Source of the DNA: Acanthopleuribacter pedis
GTDB lineage: Bacteria; Acidobacteriota; Holophagae; Acanthopleuribacterales; Acanthopleuribacteraceae
Direction of reading: 5' to 3'
Assembly (NCBI RefSeq): GCF_017377855.1
Contig: NZ_JAFREP010000020.1
Coordinates: 1-64,000 of the forward strand
Length of the DNA stretch: 64,000 bases
Shown: one piece after another, positions 54,941 to 62,027 of the stretch
Layout: every line of letters starts with the position of its first letter
Position numbering within the stretch: position 1 is the first letter of the stretch
Made by a program: the position numbers and the translations under genes
The notes under the pieces: model-generated
The model's input: only the letters and a program-made list of their open reading frames with translations
Databases searched by the model: none
What the model was told of the DNA's origin: nothing

Positions 54941-56600
54941 TGTATCTACCTCGCAATTCTTCCGGCGCGAACTTGAGGAACTTCTTGGGCTGGGATGCGC
55001 GTTTAAAGGCGTCAACACCTTCGATCACGCCTTTTTGCACCAACTCCATCAGCGAGTTATCCAACAACACCATCCCGTTTTGACGCCCCGAAACCATCGC
55101 CGATTCAAGCTGGTGGGTCGCGTTTTTGCGGATCATGTTGGAGACCGCTTGGGTCACCATCAACACCTCAAAGGCCGCGACCTGACCGCGACCGTCCTTG
55201 CGGGGAATCAACTGCTGCGAAATAATACCGCGCAAACTTTCCGAAACCATCACCCGCAAGATCTCCTGCTCCTCCGGCGGGAAGGAATCGATCAGGCGGT
55301 TTACCGTGCGGGTCGCATTGGCCGTGTTCATGGTGCCGAACACGAGGTGGCCGGTTTCCGCGGCGGTTACGGCCAAACGAATCGACTCCAAATCGCGCAA
55401 TTCGCTGACCACGATGATGTCCGGGTCTTGCCGCAACGCCCCCCGCAACGCATTGCCCTGACTCAGGGTATGCAAGTCCACTTGTCGCTGGGTAACCTGA
55501 CATTTAGCAGGGGTGTAGACAAATTCGATAGGGTTTTCGATGGTGATGATGTGGTCCTTGCGGTCGCGGTTCACCATTTCGACCAGGGTGGTGAGCGTGG
55601 TCGATTTACCACTGCTCAGCGGTCCGGTAACCAGCACCATGCCCGTCGCCCATTTGGTCAGGGACTTACAGGATTCAGGCATCCCTAGTTGTTCGAAGGA
55701 ACGAATGCCGCGCGGTACCAAACGGGCGGTGAAATCAATGCCGTTGCGGCGACGCATAAGGGTCGCGCGGAACCGGCCGCCGCCTTGCAAGCTAAAGGAC
55801 ATCTCCAGGTCGCCGGTGGTTTCAAATTGTTCGCGCTGCGTTTCGCTCAAAATTTCGTAAATCAGCCGCTGCACATCCTCGTAGCCGAGCGGCTCACGAT
55901 CCATCGCCACCAAACGTCCGAACAAACGCAGGGTGATCGGGTTGCCGACAGAGAGGTGCACATCGGATGCATCGCGACGACGGGCGTACAACAAAATCTG
56001 GGTCATGCCGTGGGTACGGTTAATTTTTTCGGGGACCGGAACGGTGGGATCGCCGTCACCCCGCCCCTCGCGAAACTCAATCGGCAACGAACGCGATTCG
56101 TCGGATCCGTGAGCAGGCGCCGCCGGCCGTGGCTTCGCGGGCGCACTTTGCGGCGCTGCACTTTGAGGAGCTGCACTTGGCAGAGGCGCACTTTGCGGCG
56201 GCGCACTCTGCGGAGGCGCACTCTGCGGCGGCGCACTCTGCGGCGGCGCACTCTGCGGCGGCGCACTTTGCGGCGCGACCGGAACCGCTTGGACCGGTTG
56301 CGAACTGGGCACCACCTCGTCCGGGATCGGCGCCGAGAGCGGAATGGCGTTGTCCGGCGGCCCCGGGGCGGCAGGCTGTTCCGGCGCCGCCGCCTTGCGC
56401 CGCATTTGCTCCTGAACATACTGGCGGACTTGTTGGGCCTGTTTGGCATTGATGGTGCCGTATTCCAACAAAACTTGGGCGACATCTTTGGTCGGCGTTA
56501 CCTGTCGGTAGGCCGCTTTCACCAAGTCTTTCGGTACTACATTCTTCGATACCAAGAGGTTGGCGATCATTTTGTTAAACATTTGAACCTGTTGCGACAT
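54933..56600 (-). CDS. PilT/PilU-like ATPase with N-terminal extension and proline/glutamine repeat
   Basis: Seen: 555 residues from an ATG with GGGGAG upstream; a longer frame to 56948 is unsupported. The first 95 residues are helical (MSQQVQMFNKMIANLLVSKN...), a linker follows with SAPPQ repeats (about 115-150), and then a PilT core: Walker A GPLSSGKST (about 326-334), IITIENPIEF, Walker B DPDIIVVSELRD, GTMNTANATRT. Known: PilU-like paralogues assist PilT. Inferred: a retraction co-ATPase with a tethered regulatory head. Odd: the His-box histidine of PilT is replaced (GTMNT versus GTLHT), which may lower its own ATPase activity. First gene of the pair. Confidence 0.88.
   Translation of the reverse strand: MSQQVQMFNKMIANLLVSKNVVPKDLVKAAYRQVTPTKDVAQVLLEYGTINAKQAQQVRQYVQEQMRRKAAAPEQPAAPGPPDNAIPLSAPIPDEVVPSSQPVQAVPVAPQSAPPQSAPPQSAPPQSAPPQSAPPQSAPLPSAAPQSAAPQSAPAKPRPAAPAHGSDESRSLPIEFREGRGDGDPTVPVPEKINRTHGMTQILLYARRRDASDVHLSVGNPITLRLFGRLVAMDREPLGYEDVQRLIYEILSETQREQFETTGDLEMSFSLQGGGRFRATLMRRRNGIDFTARLVPRGIRSFEQLGMPESCKSLTKWATGMVLVTGPLSSGKSTTLTTLVEMVNRDRKDHIITIENPIEFVYTPAKCQVTQRQVDLHTLSQGNALRGALRQDPDIIVVSELRDLESIRLAVTAAETGHLVFGTMNTANATRTVNRLIDSFPPEEQEILRVMVSESLRGIISQQLIPRKDGRGQVAAFEVLMVTQAVSNMIRKNATHQLESAMVSGRQNGMVLLDNSLMELVQKGVIEGVDAFKRASQPKKFLKFAPEELRGRYNG
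56140..56275 (-). repeat. 15-bp coding minisatellite (SAPPQ repeat)
   Basis: Within the linker of the PilT-like gene the unit GCGCACTCTGCGGCG repeats several times in frame, with some copies changed to CACTTTG. Each unit encodes five residues, so copy-number change would alter linker length without shifting the frame. Confidence 0.85.
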
Positions 56601-57342
56601 GCGCTCCCCATTACCCCGTCTTGTGGTTGTCGTGCCGGAACACCGCCACCAACCTACTCGTTCACCCATCCCAAAACAAAAACAAGCCGCCTCACCGCCG
56701 TCCCATTCCCTTCTTGCGCAAAGGAAAACAGCCAAACCCTTCGAATCCGGGCGCCTTGTTTCCACCTTCTCCCGAAGTAACAGCGACCACGTCGGCGCCC
56801 GAACGGGTTTCCCGTCGCCCATGGCCGAAACGTCGTCACCCATCACAAACGACCGCGCGGCGAGCCAGGTCGCGAGGCGAACCACATCACCCAATCTGAC
56901 GGTGACCGAGGTCGTGAAAACTACAGAAAGACCCCGCGATCTTAACACAATTTAACAGCACCCCGACGCCGCCGGCGGCGAAAGCGGGGAAACGTGATTC
57001 AAAACCAAAACCCCGGCCCCCCACCCCATCGTTTTCTCACCAAATCTTCGACTTACCGCCACACAAACCACCAAAAGAATGTGCGATGGTATGGGAAGTT
57101 AAACGGCGTCGATTCATTCGCAACAAGGGCTTGTCCCCACACGCGATCATTCGACCCGCGACAACCGATGCGTGTTTTGGTACCAACCGCTCGAACCAGG
57201 GTAGGAACCAAAACCTACCCTGGGCGTCACCCCGATTTTAGATCCGCACCACAAAGGTCAAACGCGAAGGTGACCCCCTTCATTTGGAGCCGAGCCTATC
57301 ATCCCGTTAAAGCGCCTGACGCAACAAGAACGCATCAACTTT
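56601..57342. other. intergenic region between pilT pair and psd
   Basis: About 700 bp between divergent genes. A perfect 10-bp stem CCAGGGTAGG-aaccaaaa-CCTACCCTGG lies at 57196-57223. No clear -35/-10 pair was found. GGAG at 57286-57289 is well placed for a start near 57298, where the codon is ATC; see the psd entry. Confidence 0.45.
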
Positions 57343-58188
57343 TTGCTGACCAACCGCATCCCCCGCCGGCTTGCCACCCAGTTCATGGGCTGGTTTTCCC
57401 GCATCGAGCAACCGATGGTGCGTCGTTTTTCCCTGGCTGTTTGGCAAATGTTCGCAGAGGACGATTTAAACCTCCACGAGGCCAAGCAATCCCAGTTCAA
57501 AAGCCTCCACGATTGCTTCATTCGCGAACTCAAGGAGGGCGCCCGCACCGTCGACACCAACCCCGATTTGCTGTGCAGCCCCTGCGACGCGGTTGTCGGC
57601 GCGCTTGGCAATATTGAAGGCACCACCCTTTACCAAACCAAAGGGTTTCCCTATACGCTGCAAGACCTGCTCCCCGACCCCACGCTGGTGGAGCGCTACC
57701 GCGACGGCACCTACATCACCCTGCGGCTCAAATCGACCATGTACCACCGCTTCCACGCACCCTACGACTGCCACGTGGATCGCGTGACCTATATTTCCGG
57801 CGATACCTGGAACGTCAACCCCATCGCCCTCAAACGGGTCGAACGGCTTTACTGCAAAAACGAACGCGCCGTGATCGATATTCGCCTCCACAACAGCGCG
57901 CTGCGCATGACCCTGGTGCCGGTTGCCGCGATCCTGGTGGCGAGCATCCAACTCCACTTCTTGGAACACCCGTTGGAGCTGAAATACCGCGGCCCCAATC
58001 GCATCCATTGCAGCGCCGATTTCCAGAAAGGCGAGGAGATGGGTTATTTCCAACACGGCTCCACCATCATCGCCTTCCTCCCCAAGGGGTTTCAATGCCG
58101 GCCCGAGGTCACCGAGGGCGCGCTGCTCCGCATGGGCCAACCGCTCGCCTACCTACCGCACAACATCGACCACCGGGGTACCCGCTAA
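57343..58188 (+). CDS. psd: phosphatidylserine decarboxylase proenzyme
   Basis: Seen: 281 residues from a TTG. The cleavage motif is HGST in YFQHGSTIIAF (canonical LGST), giving the pyruvoyl serine; the YHRFHAP histidine pair and the CSPCDAVVG aspartate segment (usually PADG) complete the active site. Known: makes phosphatidylethanolamine from phosphatidylserine at the inner membrane, self-processing to alpha and beta chains. The start is unclear: in-frame sequence from 57298 (IIPLKRLTQQERINF) aligns with the family N-terminus and has GGAG eight bases upstream, but begins with ATC. The TTG has no good site. No phosphatidylserine synthase gene is in the window. Confidence 0.93.
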   Translation: MLTNRIPRRLATQFMGWFSRIEQPMVRRFSLAVWQMFAEDDLNLHEAKQSQFKSLHDCFIRELKEGARTVDTNPDLLCSPCDAVVGALGNIEGTTLYQTKGFPYTLQDLLPDPTLVERYRDGTYITLRLKSTMYHRFHAPYDCHVDRVTYISGDTWNVNPIALKRVERLYCKNERAVIDIRLHNSALRMTLVPVAAILVASIQLHFLEHPLELKYRGPNRIHCSADFQKGEEMGYFQHGSTIIAFLPKGFQCRPEVTEGALLRMGQPLAYLPHNIDHRGTR

Positions 58189-58575
58189 ACCCAAAGCAAC
58201 ATTGGCACCATTCGGCCCCTACCGAGCCGTCACAATTGCCTTGGTTCTTTTCACAATCCAGCCGCCGCGTGGACGATTTCTGCCGCCGCGGCGCATGTAA
58301 AACCCTGCCGGCTGCAGGTTAGAGAGTTTGCCCAACCACAACGGGTTTGGTGGTTTAGTTGGAACCAATTAGGTTCATTGCCTCACTTGCATTTAACTCA
58401 ATTCTCAAGATGCTTGGCTAGAGTTGGTTCATTGAGCTTTCAGCGCTTTTCTCGCGGCAACCGCGAAGTGCGAACGGAACGCAACCCTTGGTTGCGTTAG
58501 GAAGAAAGCGGCGCCCGCCGGCACGACGGCGGATGGTTCCGTATTCAAGACCATTACCCGAGGATTAGGGCGATT
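58189..58575. other. intergenic region with two perfect short hairpins
   Basis: 387 bp. TCGCGG-caa-CCGCGA (58452-58466) and AACGCAACC-ctt-GGTTGCGTT (58478-58498) follow each other within 50 bp, and GGTTCATTG occurs twice upstream (near 58373 and 58425). No promoter was assigned; the hairpins may shape the leader of the next gene. Confidence 0.45.
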
Positions 58576-59175
58576 ATGACTTTTTTAGAACAGTTACACG
58601 AGCAACGTTGGGACGATCACCGCTACTATCACCAAAGCCGGATTAACCAAACGTTGCATTTAATGAGTGCAATCAGTTTCCTAGCCGCCTACGGCTTGAT
58701 TTTCGTTAGTCCGGCCGCCGCCGCCGTTTTGGGCTGGATCGTCGCCATGTTGCTGCGCCAAATCGGCCATTTCTTTTTCGAGCCCAAAGGCTACGACAAC
58801 GTGAATCAGGCGACACACCAACACAAAGAAGCCATCAAAATTGGTTACAACCTCCAGCGCAAACGCATTTTGTTGGCCGTCTGGTTCGCGATCCCCGTTT
58901 TGCTCTATTTCGATCCCAGCTTTTTCGGTTACTTCAAGGGTCCCCAGGACAAGATGACCTACATTAACAACGTGGGTCTGTTGTGGTTGTACTTGGGCCC
59001 CATTGCCGTTTTGTTCCGCACCATCCACCTGTTTTTCATTTACAACGCCCTGACCGGGTTCGTTTGGGCCGCGAAAATCTTCACCGATCCCATCCACGAT
59101 CTGAAGATGTACTACAAATCGCCGCTGTTCCTGATGAAAGGCGAGTTGTTCGACGACATGGTCACCCATTCCTAA
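58576..59175 (+). CDS. Mpo1/DUF962-like integral membrane protein
   Basis: Seen: 199 residues, several membrane helices. The N-terminal YYHQSRINQTLHLMSA and the later RQIGHFFFEPKGYD reproduce the H-x4-N-x3-H and G-H-x2-F-E pattern of the Mpo1 (DUF962) family, with extra aromatic helices beyond it. Known: yeast Mpo1 is an iron-dependent dioxygenase that alpha-oxidises 2-hydroxy fatty acids in the ER membrane. Inferred: a membrane lipid-modifying oxygenase. The match rests on these motifs only. ATG start; a moderate AGGATTAGGG site is upstream. Near psd, another lipid gene, but 387 bp apart. Confidence 0.66.
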   Translation: MTFLEQLHEQRWDDHRYYHQSRINQTLHLMSAISFLAAYGLIFVSPAAAAVLGWIVAMLLRQIGHFFFEPKGYDNVNQATHQHKEAIKIGYNLQRKRILLAVWFAIPVLLYFDPSFFGYFKGPQDKMTYINNVGLLWLYLGPIAVLFRTIHLFFIYNALTGFVWAAKIFTDPIHDLKMYYKSPLFLMKGELFDDMVTHS

Positions 59176-59289
59176 GTCGCCCAACCCGCTCTTTTTTAAA
59201 CGTGTTCGGACCGCGCACCGCCACGGATGCGGCCGCGCGGTCGCCTTCTGCACGCACGGAAAAATTCCAGGCCCACCCAGCCCAAACAT

Positions 59290-59318
59290 TTGTTCCAACG
59301 CCTTGAAACAGCTATAGT
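59290..59318 (+). promoter_or_regulatory. possible sigma-70 promoter of symporter operon
   Basis: TTGTTC, 17 bp, TATAGT. The -10 is five of six and the -35 three of six. Expected leader about 70 nt before the DUF4212 ATG. Confidence 0.5.
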
Positions 59319-59394
59319 AGTTCCCATCTCTTCGCCCTATTTTTATATCCGTCCACCGATTGCCGAGTGCAATCCTGGAAAAGAGAGCTCCGCT

Positions 59395-59739
59395 ATGGCT
59401 GAAGTACCGCCGGACCCAGCACCCACCGGCCAAGGTCCCTCGTCCCGTGCCAAGGATCCCCGCGCCAAGGCGTTACTCGATCGTTATTGGCGCCGCAACC
59501 TGATGCTCATGAGCGGCTTGCTCGCCGTTTGGCTCTTCGCCGGCGTCGGCTGCGGCATTGTGTGGGCCGACACGCTGAATACCTTTCAATGGTTTGGTTA
59601 CCCGCTGGGTTTTTGGTTTGCCCAACAGGGCAGCATCATCGTTTTTGTCCTGCTCATTTGGGTGTATTGCATGGCCATGAACCGCCTCGACGCGCTTCAC
59701 CATCGCGAATTGAAAGCCCTAGAACAGGAAGGACGGTAA
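59395..59739 (+). CDS. DUF4212 small subunit of sodium/solute symporter
   Basis: Seen: 114 residues from an ATG with AGAGAG upstream; a longer frame to 59227 is not used. A soluble, proline-rich N-terminus is followed by RYWRRNLMLMSGLLAVWLFAG and, after FGYPLGFWFAQQGS, a second helix IIVFVLLIWVYCMAMNR: two membrane segments in the usual DUF4212 pattern. Known: DUF4212 proteins are encoded immediately before VC_2705-type SSS symporters and are presumed accessory subunits. The gap to the symporter gene is 4 bp. Confidence 0.9.
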   Translation: MAEVPPDPAPTGQGPSSRAKDPRAKALLDRYWRRNLMLMSGLLAVWLFAGVGCGIVWADTLNTFQWFGYPLGFWFAQQGSIIVFVLLIWVYCMAMNRLDALHHRELKALEQEGR

Positions 59740-59743
59740 CCCC

Positions 59744-61597
59744 ATGGATGTGCAAAGCTGGACCTATCTGTTTGTCGGCGTCACCTTCACGCTTTATCTG
59801 AGCATCGCCTGGCTGAGTCGTGTTCGCGACACCAAAGGTTTTTATGTCGCCGGGCGCGGGGTTCCCGCCGCCGCCAACGGCATGGCCACCGCCTCCGATT
59901 GGATGAGCGCCGCCTCCTTCATTTCCATGGCCGGCTTGATTTCAACCATGGGTTACGCCGGCGGCGTTTACCTGATGGGTTGGACCGGCGGGTACGTGTT
60001 GCTCGCGCTACTTCTGGCGCCCTACCTGCGCAAATTCGGCCACTACACCGTACCCGATTTCATCGGTGACCGCTACGATTCGCAACCCGCCCGCCTGGTC
60101 GCGGTCCTCTGCGCCGTTTTTGTCAGCTTTACCTACGTCGCCGGCCAAATGCGCGGGGTGGGCATCGTCTTCAGCCGTTTCCTCGAGGTCGACATTAGCG
60201 TCGGGGTCGTCATCGGCATGGCGATTGTGTTCATTTACGCCACCCTCGGCGGCATGAAAGGGATCACCTGGACCCAGGTCGCCCAATACTGGGTTTTGAT
60301 CACCGCGTTCCTCATTCCCGCCATCGCCATCAGCATCAAATTGACCGGCCATCCCCTGCCCCAAGCCGGCTTGGGCGCCACGCTCAGGCCGGAACTCGCC
60401 GACGGCCAAACCATCTACCTCCTCGAACGGCTCAACCAAATCCAAACCGATCTGGGTTTTCACCCCTACACCCAAACCTTCGTCGGTAATTGGGACAAGG
60501 TAAACGTGATGCTGGTCGCCCTGGCCTTGATGCTGGGCACCGCGGGTTTGCCCCACGTCATCGTGCGTTTTTACACGGTGAAATCGGTAAAAGACGCGCG
60601 TTGGAGCGCCTTATGGGCGCTGTTTTTCATCGCGTTGCTTTACCTGACCGCACCCGCCACCGCCGCCTTTGCCCGTTACTACATGATCGTCAGCCTCAAC
60701 GGCAAAACCGCCGAACAGATGCCGGAATGGTACAAAAACTGGGAACAAACCGGTTTGATTCTGTGGCTCGACGACGGCGACGGCAAGGTCCGCTACTCGG
60801 CAGGCGCCGACAACGAAATGTTCCGCGCGGGCAACCTGTCCGCCACCGAACTCGCCTCGGTGTTGGCCGCGCACAAGCTGTGGCTTGAAACCCGCGGCGG
60901 AACCGGCACGGACGGCCGCGCCTTCTTAACAGCCAAGGGTTTCTCCGGCCCCGACCGCGACATCATTGTACTGGCGACGCCGGAAATGGCCGAGCTATCG
61001 GCATGGATCATCGCCCTGGTTGCGGCGGGCGGCTTGGCCGCCGCCTTATCCACCGCCAGCGGGCTGCTGCTGGTGATTTCTTCCAGCGTGGCCCACGACT
61101 TGTACTACCGCATCCTCAACCCCCAAGCCGACGAAAAGAAACGCCTGTTGGTGGGTCGCGGTGTGATCGGTGTCGCCGTGGTGATCGCCGGTTTGTTTGG
61201 GATTTACCCGCCCGGTTTTGTCAGCCAGGTTGTGGCTTTTGCATTTGGCCTAGCCGCCGCCAGTTTCTTCCCCGCCATTGTTTTGGGGATTTTCACCAAA
61301 CGGGTCGGCACCGTGCCCGCGATTTCGGGGATGTTGTGCGGCATCGGTTTTACCGCCTTTTACATCCTCGGCGTGGTTTATTTCGACATGAAACCCTGGA
61401 CCTTCGGCTTCCTCGACCGCGGCATCAACCCGCAAGGCATCGGTGTGCTCGGCATGTTGCTCAACCTGGCGGTCACCCTGGCGCTCACCCCCTTCTGCGC
61501 GGAACCCAGCGAACGGGTTAAGGAAATGGTCGATTCGGTTCGCGAACCGGAAGGCGTCGGCCCGGCGGTCGCCATCGAAACCGCGCCCGAGCATTAA
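59744..61597 (+). CDS. sodium:solute symporter (SSS family, VC_2705 subfamily)
   Basis: Seen: 617 residues with at least 12 hydrophobic segments; typical SSS stretches FYVAGRGVPAAANGMATASDWMSAASF, GYAGGVYLMGWTGGY and VAGGLAAALSTASGLL-like AAGGLAAALSTASG. A hydrophilic loop of about 100 residues (320-420) interrupts the helices. Known: the family couples Na+ influx to uptake of acetate or other short carboxylates (ActP is a relative). Which solute is moved here cannot be read. GGAAGG lies upstream of the ATG; co-transcribed with the DUF4212 gene. Confidence 0.92.
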   Translation: MDVQSWTYLFVGVTFTLYLSIAWLSRVRDTKGFYVAGRGVPAAANGMATASDWMSAASFISMAGLISTMGYAGGVYLMGWTGGYVLLALLLAPYLRKFGHYTVPDFIGDRYDSQPARLVAVLCAVFVSFTYVAGQMRGVGIVFSRFLEVDISVGVVIGMAIVFIYATLGGMKGITWTQVAQYWVLITAFLIPAIAISIKLTGHPLPQAGLGATLRPELADGQTIYLLERLNQIQTDLGFHPYTQTFVGNWDKVNVMLVALALMLGTAGLPHVIVRFYTVKSVKDARWSALWALFFIALLYLTAPATAAFARYYMIVSLNGKTAEQMPEWYKNWEQTGLILWLDDGDGKVRYSAGADNEMFRAGNLSATELASVLAAHKLWLETRGGTGTDGRAFLTAKGFSGPDRDIIVLATPEMAELSAWIIALVAAGGLAAALSTASGLLLVISSSVAHDLYYRILNPQADEKKRLLVGRGVIGVAVVIAGLFGIYPPGFVSQVVAFAFGLAAASFFPAIVLGIFTKRVGTVPAISGMLCGIGFTAFYILGVVYFDMKPWTFGFLDRGINPQGIGVLGMLLNLAVTLALTPFCAEPSERVKEMVDSVREPEGVGPAVAIETAPEH

Positions 61598-61633
61598 CCC
61601 ATGTGATCCGCGTTGGGCGCCCAAGGGTCGCGT

Positions 61634-62008
61634 TTACACCAACAACAGGCACCCACCCACCAAAACCAATAGGGCAAAACCCAACAATGCAAGAAGGGCT
61701 AACCCCCCGTTTAAGAAGACAAACAACGTTTGGCGAAAACCCAGAACCTTGACCATCAGTACCAAAGTTCCCAGTATGAACGCGACCACGAGAATCGGGA
61801 GAATCGGCGAAGCGGAAACATGGACACTCACCACAACAATGGCCACTAAACCCAATAAAAAGAATGCGATCCCGTAAATAACCGAATCCTTTAGTTCCAA
61901 CTTGGGTTTTGGCTCCGATTGTCGGGACGAAGGCATCGGATGCGAACGGGTGCGACCCGGCACTTCATTCTCTCCAAAATGGGGTTCGTTTTCTTGCTCG
62001 TTCGTCAT
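61634..62008 (-). CDS. small membrane protein with three predicted helices
   Basis: Seen: 124 residues. A charged N-terminus (to about 40) precedes three hydrophobic segments: VIYGIAFFLLGLVAIVVVSV, PILPILVVAFILGTLVLMV and LFVFLNGGLALLALLGFALL. No family recognised. The ATG follows GAGGTTG. It starts 19 bp after the stop of the upstream sensor gene on the same strand, so it is probably co-transcribed with it and could act as its membrane partner; this is inference. Confidence 0.75.
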   Translation of the reverse strand: MTNEQENEPHFGENEVPGRTRSHPMPSSRQSEPKPKLELKDSVIYGIAFFLLGLVAIVVVSVHVSASPILPILVVAFILGTLVLMVKVLGFRQTLFVFLNGGLALLALLGFALLVLVGGCLLLV

Positions 62009-62027
62009 CGCAACCTCAATTCACGCC

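Noticed and set aside
55689..56780. 363-residue plus-strand open frame opposite the PilT-like gene
   Set aside because: Low-complexity LRRRT repeats are the antisense reading of the SAPPQ minisatellite.
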